Assembly: GCA_004794655.1 (NCBI GenBank)
Contig: SMMW01000634.1
Coordinates: 1,088,501-1,152,500 of the forward strand
Source of the DNA: Marisa cornuarietis
Lineage: Eukaryota; Mollusca; Gastropoda; Architaenioglossa; Ampullariidae
Length of the DNA: 64,000 nucleotides
Direction of reading: 5' to 3'
In this document: piece by piece, positions 45,106 through 56,335 of the stretch
Layout: every line of letters starts with the position of its first letter
Numbering within the stretch: position 1 is the first letter of the stretch
Notes under the pieces: generated by a model
Database searches by the model: none
What the model saw: only the letters and a program-made list of their open reading frames with translations
What the model was told of the DNA's origin: nothing
Made by a program: the position numbers and the translations under genes

Positions 45106-46518
45106 CCCAGCGGGTGTTCACCACTGCTGGGTTGTATTGTTTCTTTCCAACGATAAGAGATAAGAGCTGCTAGCGGTCGACTGTGGGAGCATGGGAAATA
45201 AAGTATTTATAAAGATATAATATAAAGACTGACTTGTGTCTTGTAACAATACTACAGCAACCATCTGGAATTTTTAGCCCAATTAGCACTCCAGATATAG
45301 ATCATCAAATTTAGGTCATTCCAAAAATTGTGCTAAAAACTGATTTTAAAAAATTATAATGTTGCTTCTAATTAACCTAGAAACTTGCTTTGATTCCATT
45401 CAACACTGGAAATAAAGATCTTTAACACTGCAGCAATTCAGATAATAAAATTTTATTTTGGTTTGGAATACATGTACTTACTAAGAAATGAAACAAAATC
45501 CATTGATTAATTAATTCACACATGAAGTTTGTATAGCAACTCTGAACACTGAAAAAGAATTCATAGAAAGACCGCATTTTAACAAAAAATATTAGGATAA
45601 TAGCATTTTATCAATCATGCTTCTTGTGCACACACACAGATGCACATACATCCATACACTCTCAATCTCTTTCTCTCACTCTCTCCTCTCTCTCTCACAC
45701 ACAAATGTATCATAAAATTATAAATGATTAGATGACTGGAAACTATTGAAACATGACTGTAAAAAGTGTTTATAAATTTACCTGCATAAATACTGTGTTC
45801 ATGTTACTGCAAAATAATATAGTGACATGCTGATCATATAACTCTTAAATAATTAAAAATTTTTAATGATGCATTTATGCATTCTTTGAGGTTAATGATT
45901 CATTATTTTTTCTCTTAAAATAATGAACTCTTATAGCAATGTCTTCCAAACTGGGGCTTATTAACCCTAAAATATAACACATATAGTACAGGGTGGACTA
46001 TAATTGGCTCGGATGAAGTGGGCTACTTTTGAGTGGGCCACCCTGTATTATAATCTTCAGGATAATGTTAATCTTTCGCATAGCACATACACTAATGTAT
46101 TACTACTCTTGCATAAACTTATTACAAATTTAGCTTTTTGTATACATGTATATTATTACATTCATCAACACATTATATATTAACGCTTAATAATTATCAG
46201 TATGTTTATTTGCTAAAAATATATATAAGGAAAAATCTTTGCTCTTCTGGCAGTTTAGGACAAATCCAGAACTATACACAGTCTAGTCAGTCCATGGAAA
46301 AGCACTTTATTTCCAAAGAATCAAATCATCTGTCTGTACAATGTGTACATGTGACGTAGGAGGCTTACTAATTTTCTAGAAGGAAACCTTAATGCATTTG
46401 TAAGCACAAAAAACTGGTTATGTTGAAACATTTCAGCTAACCCATCTTTGTTGTTGTAACCAACAGAGTGGAAATATCATAAATAAATCCTACAGAGAAC
46501 ATTTGTTCTGGTCCAGCT
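45106..46518. other. Unassigned AT-rich stretch with (CT)n
   Basis: Contains a short CACACA run (45630) and a CTCTCT run (45665-45698). No coding feature seen. Confidence 0.4.
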
Positions 46519-46527
46519 GGTGCAAAT

Positions 46528-47173
46528 GAATCCCAGACACTTAATCCCCAGACACTTCATCCCCGACACTTCATCCCCTAGACACTTAATCCCCAGACAC
46601 TTAATCCCCAGACACTTCATCCTCAAAATGAAATTTCAACTAAAAAAATTATGAAGTGAATGAAAAATTTAATTCAAATTCAAATAATTATTTCATGTAA
46701 ACATCAAAATAAGTTTGACAATTAAAATAATACTTAATTTCAACATTTATAACATTAGTTACAGTTCATGTGAGCTATTAAAGTCAATGTTCTTCAACAT
46801 TAAGATATGAAAAGTGTTGTTAATCAATATGACAGGTAAGCTAATGATCGAAGGTACAGAAGACGATCCATTGCCTCATATCGCTGTACAATGTTGCTGA
46901 TTCTCATGGCCAATTCAGCCTACTTCTTCTTTGGACGTTTCTCGCTCCCGGCGCACATACTTGTAAACCCAGCGCAACCCAGTCTTACCAGAGTTACCCA
47001 GAGTTGCCACGCGACACATTTCTCTTATAATATTTCAAGTTCACAAAATAGCAGTTTTGAGTGTTGTGTTGCGATTTGGGGATGAAGTGTCTGGGGATGA
47101 AGTGTCTGGGGATTAAGTGTCTAGGGGATGAAGTGTCGGGGATGAAGTGTCGGGGATTAAGTGTCTGGTCACC
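46528..47173. mobile_element. Mutator-like MITE with tandem-repeat TIRs and 9 bp TSD
   Basis: About 646 bp. The left end (46530-46622) has six units of the type CCCCAGACACTTAAT or CCCCAGACACTTCAT (some shortened to CCCCGACACTTCAT). The right end (47080-47170) carries the reverse complement (GGGGATGAAGTGTCTGGGG...). GGTGCAAAT flanks both sides (46519-46527 and 47174-47182). Long TIRs plus a 9 bp target duplication fit the Mutator superfamily. The AT-rich interior encodes no transposase, so it would depend on an autonomous partner. Confidence 0.85.
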
Positions 47174-47272
47174 GGTGCAAATACTGAAGTGAAAAGGCTG
47201 TTCTGCTTATGTCCCACAAAAGTGTCAAGCATTTAAGTATTTTATATATTATTATATAATACATTACATATA

Positions 47273-47820
47273 CAGTGGTACCTTGAGTTAGTTACGAATT
47301 TAATTCGTTCCAGAGCTGTACTCGTAACTTGAAATGCTCGTAACTCGAACGAATTTTCCCATTTAAAATAATGGAAATTCGATTAATCCGTTTCAGCCCT
47401 CTGGCGACCCCAAAATTTCCTAAATTTAAAAATACATGCTTTTAATTAAGAAACACACGTAAAACTTCAAATTACACAGCAAAATAAATTTTAAAAAAAT
47501 GTACAAAATACAGTTTAAAAAATGTTTAAAATATGGTACTGTAGTCTTACATTGGCGACAGACGAGCTCAGCTAACGTAGAGCGGCTGAGGAGAGAGGGA
47601 GGGAGGAAGGGATACTGGCACAGAACGAAGCGTAGACACAGCACTTTCTTACACTTTAAACAAAACTACAATTGCACTTTCACTTTCAGGTAGCATCCCG
47701 AAGCTCAGCTGTTCGTAACTCGGAATAACGTTCATAACTTGAGCAGAAATTTTGCTCGAGCCACTGCTCGTAACTCGAAATGCTCGTATATGGAGCAGCT
47801 CGTAACTCAAGGTACCTCTG
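47273..47820. mobile_element. Tc1/mariner-type MITE, TA target duplication
   Basis: Left end CAGTGGTACCTTGAGTTAGT, right end (reverse complement) CAGAGGTACCTTGAGTTACG, flanked by TA at 47271-47272 and 47821-47822. Subterminal repeats CTCGTAACTCGAA or CTCGTAACTTGAA occur in both halves in inverted orientation. No transposase frame. CAGTGGTACCT-type ends are common for mariner/Tigger-like MITEs. Confidence 0.85.
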
Positions 47821-47822
47821 TA

Positions 47823-49727
47823 TATAAAATTGTATGTGTGTTTTAGAAAGCCATGTGCAATTATGCATTACAAGATAACTTTTCTCAAGTGGCTAATAAT
47901 GGTGATGGTGCAACAGCTTTTCAATAGCAGCCATATGCCTTTTTAGAAATGAGACTAGACCCCTCATGGAGGTCATAATTTGTTTTTTTTTCAGATTTTA
48001 TTGAAGATTGTTCTGATGGCACTGATTATTGCATAACTTTCTCCCTCTTCTAAAATATTGCCTATTCCTCCACATATATTGCCTATTTATCCATAATCAT
48101 TACAGAAAATCTTCAGAATTATAGGAAATGGCTGAGGCTTTAAAATAACCAGAATTTCTTCATACAATTTTGTTTCTTTCAGTTTTTCATGTTTCATTTT
48201 CTTGCAATTTTTGCTTTCTAACATACCAATCAATTTGATGGAAGTTGATTGGCAACAAAAGATATTCTTTTAAGAATTATTTCCATTGCCTAGGTTCTCT
48301 CCCTCTCAAGCAAAGAACATGGTGTAGAAAAACTGAACACTGTATTTAAAAATTTTGCAGCAGGTAAATTCCAGGAATAAAATGGACTGTTCTTGGAGAT
48401 GAGTAAGCAAGCGATAATTGCAGATGCAATATTAAAACTAGGCATAGTGGTAGCTTTAATATTATCAAACATTTCACAAAACCACAAGAACTTTGTTGCT
48501 GTCTTCTGAAAGATTCAGCATCTCAGCATATACTCTGGATAGTTTTATCCCTGGTGCTGGTAGCAAAATCTCAGCATAATTTGCACAGTTTTATGCTGAG
48601 TACTAATGGTAGTGACTCATCTTTTCATGTAAGTGTTGTCGTGTTCATGACAGAAACCCTGATAAAAATGAATATGCCATGAACAACTGTTGACATTCTC
48701 ACAAAACTGATTGAAGCTAATTACAAAAACAGATTACAAAATTCCCAATGATTATAACTGAAGAATTCTCCTTTCATTTTTAATTTATTTTGCAACTGAT
48801 TAAATACACTGAGCTGAAATGACAGTTTTTTACCAGGGATTACAGATTTCTTCAAGAAGGATTACAGTTTTTGTCATCCTAAGGTTAAACAGTCTGCTTT
48901 CTATCTGTGATCTAACTACTGATTTCACTTCTTTGCAAAGAATTTTGTTTCATTTGAAATGGTTCTTTATACCTGGGACTAACTGTTTCTGAATGCAAAT
49001 CATGGTTTTGTAAACAAATAATGTCATTAAAAACAAGATTTACTTCCTTTTGCCCAATGATGATTTGTGCACTGAGAAAATGTACTCCTTCCCACAGTGC
49101 ACTTTATGCACCACCTGCTCACAATCAAGATAGGGAAGCAAAATAGGACCATGTACAAAGAGTATCATTCAACATTATATTTTACAGTGTAGCTGTTGTT
49201 TTCCTTGATCACTGATAATAGTCATTCACATCTGTCATTTGTGGCCATTTTCTGCTGGAATGGAAGATTCACTTCAAACATTGTCATGCTTTGTTTAAAA
49301 AACTTGTTGAAATGTCACTTCAGAAACAACTTTTCCAAAGTGAATACAAATTGAAGATTATTCAGGCAGTCTTGGGACAATTTTAATGCTTCATAATGTT
49401 TACTATTACAGACTTTATATCTTTTAAAGTTCTTTTATAGAGCTGATATAATACATTTTAAAAAGTAGAAATTGATACATTTTTAGATTAAGACCTGAAT
49501 CAAAGGCTCCTGCCTCAAATGAGTTTTAAAAATGCTTTAAGAGAACGAGCTTAGACAATGGACATTTTAAGATGTAATGGACAAGACTGCATATTTGCTG
49601 GGGTGTTCTAAGGTTCTTACCTCCAAACCCCACAATTAATGAAACTAATAGTCAACTGTGTTTAAAAGGTAAGATTAAAATGTGGACATTGAAGTTGAGT
49701 CTTATTGTGAAGCATATCGTGAGGAAG
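47823..49727. other. Unassigned AT-rich stretch downstream of the unrecognised gene
   Basis: I find no exon with good splice sites or repeat family here. A 65-codon frame at 48290-48487 (minus) has no recognisable motif. Part may be 3' UTR of the minus-strand gene ending at 49728. Confidence 0.35.
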
Positions 49728-49854
49728 CTACTGCAGAAGAAATTGTGCTTCAGTTAGCAGCGAGTTCAACAGGGCTTTCTTCTGAGCAATTTTAGCTCCT
49801 AAACGGTTGTACTTCTTTGTCACACTGTATGCCAAGTCTTCCTCCTTTTTTTCT
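49728..49854 (-). other. Candidate terminal exon of the unrecognised gene
   Basis: Begins after ATTTTTCTTAAAACAG (or two bases later after ACAGAG, which would match the phase of 50920-50845). Encodes EKKEEDLAYSVTKKYNRLGA and KIAQKKALLNSLLTEAQFLL, then Q and TAG. Heptad-like leucines suggest a short C-terminal coiled coil. Confidence 0.55.
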
Positions 49855-52800
49855 CTGTTTTAAGAAAAATGCAGAAAAGAAAACAATGTATCAACTGATG
49901 TTACAAATTTCTCTCACAATGTCCAGTCATCACTGCAACAATAAATTACCATGCCATTTAACCTTATGTCTCACAAGAGAATTTAGTTATGAATTCAGTA
50001 GTTGAAAGATGCAGATCACATACAAATTACATAACATTAAACACAGCATTGTGAGATCAGCGTTTAAAGGTTCCATCAAGATTGAAAGTTGAAGGTGATC
50101 ATTCTTGATAGTAGTATTTATTTTCAGCAGCATCATGCAGTAAGTACGAGCTGATTGACACTTAACACTTAAGCGGCGGGCACACGAGAAGCCAAAAGCA
50201 CGAAACTTTACCGAAGCAGCCCTGCTTTTCCTGCTTGCCGTGTGACTACCACTGCAAGCGATCCCCAAACGGCTTCGTAAGCCTGCTTGGCTTGAGCTTG
50301 CGGCCTGCTTCGCGCTGTAGAGCATGTTCTACTTTTCCCGCGTGCTTCAAGTTGTCGATCATGACTGTGAAAGCAACAGGGCCTCTGACGCACCTTTTTG
50401 TGAATTATTTTGCATTTCTTTCATTGATTGTGCTGTTTGTTTTGTCATCACTGTTTGGAAATGTGCCACCATATAAAAAATAGTCGTCACTACTATTGAC
50501 CTTCCATCAGCATCAAACGATCATGCTTTAATGCATTAGTAGACACTACTTGTGCAGTGGATAATGTACAGTGGATAATGTGTGTGAGAAAATGCATCTG
50601 AGGGTTATCCAGCAAGCTCTTTTTTATTTTTTGGTCACATTCTTGCACAGTGCTTCGTTCGAGCTTCGAAACAGCGTTCGTGTGTGTGACCAGCGACCCC
50701 CGCCAAGCCGGCTTATCAAACAGCTTGCAAGCGGGCTCGGCAAAGCGCTGCTTCGAAAGCCAGTCTTGCGAAGCCGCTTTTGGCTTCTCGTGTGCCCGCA
50801 CCTTTACAAGTCTAATAAGTGGTTCTTCTTCGTATATCAGCTACCAGAACATGGACAGAATGATTGCTTGCCATATTCAAAACCAAATGGTTTCACTTTT
50901 GTGGATCTTAAGATAAATGCCTAAAGAAAATGCATGGTTGTTTTCCTAGGCCCTGCACTATGCAGATTGCAAAGCTAAAAATAAGTAAATATAATAAAAA
51001 ACCTGATTGATAGATTGTTACCAGTGCATGATTTTGTCCACTATCATGTAGAGATATATTTTTGGTGTCTTCTGCCTTAATGGGTTACAATACTTAGGGT
51101 TTACTCAGTGGTGATGTCTGCTACAGTCCCTTGCTAAGATGGAGAGCTAGTGGGGTTCTGTGTGCACCAGTTGCAAAAGAGCAACTTGTATTCGTTCATT
51201 ACATGCATACTTATCTTTAAAATGATATAAAGCTCCCAATGTGAGTTGAATTATCCCCTTGTCTTATCTTGTAACTAGTACTTATTCTGTTCTTTGTTTT
51301 GTAACCGAGCACACTTTCCCAAGCTATAATATGGGATCGATTAAGTTGGTCATTTGTCACTTCTTTCCAAAGAGAACATTTAATAGGTTAAAATATTACA
51401 AGAATGCACAATGGGAGAAAAAGAAATGAACTTGTTATTATATTATGCATTCTTATAATTTAAGTATATTCTAATGCTGTATTAATTCAGTAGAAGTGGA
51501 CAGACTGTTATGGCTTGTTTCTAGGCTTGGCAAGATAGGACAGGGGATCTTCAAACACACATGCACAAATATGCATGCGTTGCCACTAGCTATCAGTGGC
51601 ATAAACTTCTGTCCCAAATGCAAATGTAAATAAACATGCATGTTCCTTTTCATTATCACAAGGTTTCCAGTGTTTTGTCTATGGATATGGAAGATTCAAT
51701 TGGGCTGTAATTCAAGAAATGTGTTTGTCACATTTTTGTATGCATGGACATCATAGCCATGCTCTCAGCAGGAAAGCATTCCCACAGACCAATTCCTGGA
51801 TCTATCAGTCTTTCAACAAATATACTTGATGACTTTATCATCTTACCACAGGTCTGTTTGCAACTCTCTGGAATGTAAAGCTACAGATTTTCATGATGCT
51901 GGCACCAGACCCTCAAGCATAAACAACTGATGTTTTCTAGTATGTGAGACAGGATGACGGCATATGTTTTTCTACTGATAATTCTTCTGCTCATATTCTG
52001 ATCCAGCTTAGGGGTTAAATGGCAGCTATGTTTCTCATCACCACAGTGAAATGAAAGAACACTTGAATGACAAGCAGAAGAGGTGCCACTCATGTTGCCA
52101 GTTTACCCACAATTGCTCAAACAGGTTATGACAGCTTTTCAGCCTACCCTAGAAAAGCTGAATCTACATGCCTGGGTGCTGTCAGTCTGCTTTTGACAGT
52201 TAGCAATTGTAGCATATTAACTCTTATATGTGTTAAAGAAAGAGAATTAAGATTTTCTAAGGGCATTTTTTATATAAAGAAAAAAGAACAATCAATAATA
52301 TATTGCCCGTTTTGTTCGATAATCTTTTGCATCTTTCAGTGAGCTTTGTAATTCCTCGTTCATAGAAGGACCTGGTCTTTATCCACAAAAAACTGAACAA
52401 GGTATTGATTCACAGCTTCATCTGCTAAAATAAATGGCTAGGTCTTCCATCTTCAACATGTAAAATCTCCAAAACTCAACCATATTGCCTAACTGTTTTT
52501 AGAATGAAGCTACAACTGTCAGCTGTCAAACGACATAGCAATAACATAGATACAAATGACACTACTACTTCCAAAAATGAACTAGCGCCATTTATTGCAA
52601 AACCGCGTCATGACTTTTCCGACAACCCAATATTTGCTCACCGTGACATTTGTCCTTGTGGACCAACTGGAATACTGACAGCAGGCATCCTTTTTCCAAA
52701 AGGAAAAGCATCTCTAAAAAGAAATAAAAGTATAAATACTAACTTTTTATCTTCACCACATGCAAAAATAGCATCAAGCAAAATTCCTTGACATTGCATT

Positions 52801-55596
52801 CTCTTACATGATGTGATACCATGAAAAGGGTTCAAAACTGCTGTTATAAAAAAGTGCACATTTCATGGCACATTGTGAGAGAAGATATTTCTTCACAAAC
52901 TTTGAATACATAGAACATTATACTTTTGGTACCAGTTAAAGTGTTCCAAGTATGTGTATGTTGCTAGAATAAAGAATCAAGCCAATCCTTACAGCTGCAA
53001 AACTCAAAAGAGACTGCTCCTTTACTCCTTTCCCTCCAAAAAAAAAAGAAAGAACCACTATTTTTTCTTCGTGCTGTACGAGATGGCATGACATGGAGAT
53101 ATCACCCTCTAGCTATCCAAATCCAGCTGTCCAAACCTATTCCAGTTTAACAACCCCAGAATGGTAGGACTTTGACAGGTGGGGATGGGAGGGGGCTGAG
53201 CTGTATTCAATTCCTACCGTTCTGGGGTTGCTAAACGAGAACAGGTTTGGGCAGCTGGATTTGGGTAGCTAGAGGGTGATATCTCCATATAGTCATGTCA
53301 CCTGGTAAGTGCTCAAAGAAAGAAATTTTACTACCAAAAATGATATTTTTCCCCATCTGCCACAAAAAAACACATTATAAAGTTTCATTTGCTTCCTTAA
53401 TTGATGGAATAATTTGTCAGTGCAATTAATTTTTTTTTTAAAGAATCTGTACAGCATATCTCATTTGATCTTATTATAGTAGTATGGGGTGTGACACACA
53501 TGGCATGCACAGGCACACACACACACACACACAGGGATAAAGATGTAGGTGACATACACTGGGCCGGTTATGTAAGGAAGACCACTGAGTGTTGCTTAGG
53601 GGTTAGACCGTCAATTGGAAGACCGATACACTTAGCCCGGACAATAGTGGTTGTTTTCATTGCTGCAGACTGGTCGTCCGCGCTGAGCGACGAAGCCAGA
53701 CGAGAGTCGCGACAGGGTCGCCCTGGGGGGATGGTCAGCCTAGTCAGGATTGATAGGTTATGTATAGGCCAGGGAGTGGGTCGCGACACCACGTGGATCG
53801 CCGGTAAACTGATGCATGATTGGCTAGGTAAAGAAATAGAAGTATTGAGAGAAAATGTGAGAGCGAAAGAACCAATGGGGAGACTTACACACCTGACCAC
53901 GTGCCCGAAGAGGGGCAAGAAGGAAAGGGGCTTGGGACTGAGAAGGAGAGCGCGAAGGTGGGAGCATCGCCCCACCAAGCAGTTGGGAGAACGGGCATCT
54001 GATGTACATGCTTTCGCCTAGTCAGACCTATCCTCTGGCGGACAAGTAAAACCTGAACCCACGACAGTGTTGTGTTGATTATTGTGGTGAGACTGTGCAA
54101 GCTAACCTCGTCCCACCCTGTTACATTATGCTCAGCAGTTAAAATGCTCTGTTGATCTTTAAAAAAAAAACTCAATCAATTAAACAATAATTTAAAAAGA
54201 AAAGAAGTTATAGCACTTTTTGTCAAGTGAATCAAGTGAAAAACTCTTAAGAGGTTGCAAATTTTATGATACCTTAAATACTTAGCAGGAAATAAGTTTT
54301 TTGTTTTCTATGTGTATTCAAATTATGGTCAAAGTAAGAAGCTATGATGGAAAGTTATCATAATGCTATTACTTTAATGAATTCACTCTAGAAAATTTTG
54401 AAAGCAAAGAAAGATGATCTATCAAATGTACAAATGCTACATAAAATAAATCTAAATCTAAATAAAGTAACACATACACTGAAAGTCTGTCCTCTTGGAG
54501 TGGTGTCTGGTGTACAAGTGCAAACTGTGCACTAACCATATCTGGAGCAAGGTAAAACTCTTGATGATGCTTAAATTCATGCCTGTAAAAACATTCACAT
54601 AAGCATGACACCAAAATCATATAAGAAGATTCGTAAAATTTGTCGTTTTCTGTAAGATTCTTTTCAATGAAAACTAGATTGGTCTGCTACTAGATGTCTT
54701 TGTCTGATCTATAGCAGATAATTGCAGGCTGCCACCTCAGTGATAATAGAATTTATCACCCTTCTGGTTTTCTTTTCTTTAATGTTTTCCCTAATGTAAA
54801 AATGTAGCTTTTTTGTCTTGTAGACTCTCCAAACTTACTGGTGAAGAGCAATGTGTAAGTGTCAATATTTCACTTGTCTATCAACAACCAGCTTAATAAA
54901 TAAACAGTAGCAAATAAAGCATATTTGCAGAGGTAACAATATTTCTGAAATTGGGTGCTACATTATCAACTAAAAATTATAAGAAAAAATAATTCTGCAC
55001 ATTACCAATACACTTAAAAAACAATAATTCCATAATTATTAAGAAAATCATGTTTAAAATACACTTACTCCTCTACCATTGTACTCAAATCTTCTGAAGA
55101 CAAGCCATTTAATAACTGAGGCACTGATACTGGTAACAAGTCAACGCTGAAGCTGTTACCCCTGAAAAAATTCAAAGCTCTTTATTACTTTTAATTTTGA
55201 ACTTGTTTTAAAAGATCTTAATCTGACCACAAAAAAGTTCTTTTATAGGCTGTTTCTTTGTGCTTCTGATTATTTCTTGGTCTGAAGGGCTCAGATTATA
55301 GTAGATACAGATACAATTTGTGGTTAAAAGTTATTCTTCTTTCACTCACATGTTACAGAGGTGACTACACATAATTTGTATATTATTCCCATTTGGAGAG
55401 CTGCAAAGAAATATTGTAACAATATATTAACTTAAACACATTTAGTGCTGTTTGCCATTGGTTGTCATCATGTTACTAACATCCATCTGAGCAGCTTTTA
55501 CTTTGTTCTTCATGACATGGCCACCTTGTTCACATTTGAACAGTTTAGATAAAAACCATAAATCAAACACATCTAAAACACATTGATTTGCATTCT
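49728..55596 (-). CDS. Unrecognised multi-exon host gene (partial exon model)
   Basis: I do not recognise the protein. Three exons are well supported: 55400-55350, 55161-55069 and 54582-54478, with GT-AG ends and matching phases. Spliced, they read PNGNNIQIMCSHLCN-M, then GNSFSVDLLPVSVPQLLNGL, SSEDLSTMVE-E, then HEFKHHQEFYLAPDMVSAQF and ALVHQTPLQEDRLS. Further minus-strand candidates: 55596-55442 (DVFDLWFLSKLFKCEQGGHV, upstream, phase not matched), 52713-52642, 51071-51022 and 50920-50845 (these two join in phase: DSGQNHAL + AFILRSTKVKPFGFEYGKQS), and a terminal exon 49854-49728 (EEDLAYSVTKKYNRLGAKIA, then QKKALLNSLLTEAQFLLQ and stop). Whether all belong to one transcript is an inference from strand and order. 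More upstream exons are probably displaced by the LINE cluster to the right. No membrane segment or signal peptide is evident. Confidence 0.6.
50176..50799. mobile_element. MITE with 24 bp perfect terminal inverted repeats
   Basis: The left terminus GCGGGCACACGAGAAGCC-AAAAGC (50176-50199) is exactly the reverse complement of 50776-50799. The subterminal GC-rich regions are rich in GCTTGC and GAAGC words, and no transposase frame exists. I could not identify a matching target-site duplication, so the superfamily is unresolved. It sits 45 bp from the candidate exon at 50845-50920. Confidence 0.82.
50845..50920 (-). other. Candidate exon of the unrecognised gene
   Basis: 76 nt between GCATTTTCTTTAG and CTG|GTAGCT. 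Only one frame is open: AFILRSTKVKPFGFEYGKQS followed by FCPCS plus one base. Confidence 0.5.
51022..51071 (-). other. Candidate exon of the unrecognised gene
   Basis: 50 nt between CATTAAGGCAG and CTG|GTAACA. Encodes DTKNISLHDSGQNHAL. It ends on a codon boundary, matching the phase of the next candidate at 50920. Confidence 0.45.
52290..52450 (-). mobile_element. Possible mariner transposase C-terminal relic
   Basis: On the minus strand DEAVNQYLVQFFVDKDQ is followed, one frameshift later, by SFYERGITKLTERCKRL. This resembles the FFxxKDxxFYxxGIxKLxxRW ending of mariner-type transposases. No DD(D/E) motif or terminal repeats were found. Confidence 0.35.
52642..52713 (-). other. Candidate exon of the unrecognised gene
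   Basis: 72 nt between acceptor TTTCTTTTTAG and donor ACG|GTGAGC. All three frames are open. One reads DAFPFGKRMPAVSIPVGPQG and another MLFLLEKGCLLSVFQLVHKD, so the frame cannot be fixed. Confidence 0.45.
53093..53288. repeat. 196 bp hairpin (foldback) element
   Basis: The left arm ATGGAGATATCACCCTCTAG, CTATCCAAATCCAGCTGTCC pairs with the right arm GGGCAGCTGGATTTGGGTAG, CTAGAGGGTGATATCTCCAT. The arms are about 75 bp with a ~45 bp spacer containing GGTGGGGATGGGAGGGGG. MITE-like; no clear TSD. Confidence 0.8.
53514..53533. repeat. (CA)n microsatellite
   Basis: A short CACACA array, about ten units. Confidence 0.9.
53571..54125. other. GC-rich island, possible solo LTR
   Basis: A 555 bp block of distinctly higher GC than its AT-rich neighbours, starting TGTAAGGAAGACC and ending CCACCCTGTTACA, so it has TG...CA ends with a TGTAA/TTACA inverted match typical of LTRs. 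A 176-codon frame (53491-54021 plus) and overlapping minus frames are open mainly because of GC content and encode no known domain. I see no flanking 5 bp duplication, primer-binding site or partner LTR, so the call is tentative. Confidence 0.35.
54478..54582 (-). CDS. Unrecognised gene, exon C
   Basis: 105 nt between acceptor TGTTTTTACAG and donor AGT|GTATGTG (alternative donor two bases earlier). Encodes HEFKHHQEFYLAPDMVSAQF and ALVHQTPLQEDRLS. Composition and the phase match to exon B indicate true coding sequence. Confidence 0.75.
55069..55161 (-). CDS. Unrecognised gene, exon B
   Basis: 93 nt between acceptor AATTTTTTCAG and donor GGA|GTAAGTG, an almost ideal pair. Encodes GNSFSVDLLPVSVPQLLNGL and SSEDLSTMVE, and ends with two bases of a Glu codon completed in exon C. 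Confidence 0.78.
55350..55400 (-). CDS. Unrecognised gene, exon A
   Basis: 51 nt between acceptor TTTCTTTGCAG and donor CAT|GTGAGTG. It reads SPNGNNIQIMCSHLCN plus two bases that, with the first base of exon B, make ATG (Met). Confidence 0.7.
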
Positions 55597-56039
55597 CTGC
55601 AATCATTTCTTTTCACATTTTTGAAGATTATACATTCAGATAAAAAAAAGTGGGCACAAAATACTGCTCCATTGTGATGTCCATCACACAGCAATGATGC
55701 CAATAAAACACCAATGCACTAAGAGATACTGAGACATGGACTACTACTGGGTAATACTACCATGCCTTAGATAGTATGGTTTCTGCCAGAATCATTTTTA
55801 TAAAATTCTCATGCCTCTAAGAAAATAAAATTGCCACCAACAAACCAAAAACCAAAATCTATCAAGGCATAAAAAGCTTATATCTGATGGTAAAGACCTA
55901 TCCTCCTTAAAAATGCAAAAATAGCTGCTGGTGAGATGGACCTAAACAAGGAACACAGGGAGCCTGCAGTAAAAAACTGCTGGCGGACACTCTGTAGTCT
56001 GAATCAAGTAATTAAAACATGTACAACATTAAAAATTCC
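55597..56039. other. Unassigned, probably intronic
   Basis: Between the upstream candidate exon of the unrecognised gene and the LINE RNase H fragment. Nothing recognised. Confidence 0.3.
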
Positions 56040-56335
56040 TTGACACCAAGGACAAACCGGCGGTGGCTCACCTCATAAGAGGTGTGACTGCGTGGCATAG
56101 GTGGCATGAAGGCAGGCAGACCGCCTGCCTGAGAGGAAAGGGTGGCATGTAACTTGTTTTGGCCCAGAGTGTCCAATTAGCGTTGCCACAGGGACTGAAC
56201 ATAGGCCGAGAAGATAGATTTGCAGTCTGATGAAACTAGAGAGGTTGATTTACCAGGAGACTGACATGCAGCCTTGGTGGCCTGGTCCGCTCGAACATTG
56301 CCTGGGATACCAGCATGCCCCAAATAAAGGGCCTT
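56040..56335 (-). mobile_element. Nimb-like LINE, RNase H domain and C-terminal tail
   Basis: On the minus strand LYLGHAGIPGNVRADQATKA matches the HVGIPGNExAD block of LINE-encoded RNase H. It is followed by SSDCKSIFSAYVQSLWQR, a stop, and MPRSHTSYEVSHRRFVLGV. It is probably the C-terminal part of the same element whose reverse transcriptase lies at 59913-62865, separated by the 221 bp repeats and the RTE-A insertion. Confidence 0.7.

Noticed and set aside
53491..54021. 176-codon plus-strand frame as a gene
   Set aside because: The region is GC-rich with several overlapping open frames on both strands; no domain and no splice signals.
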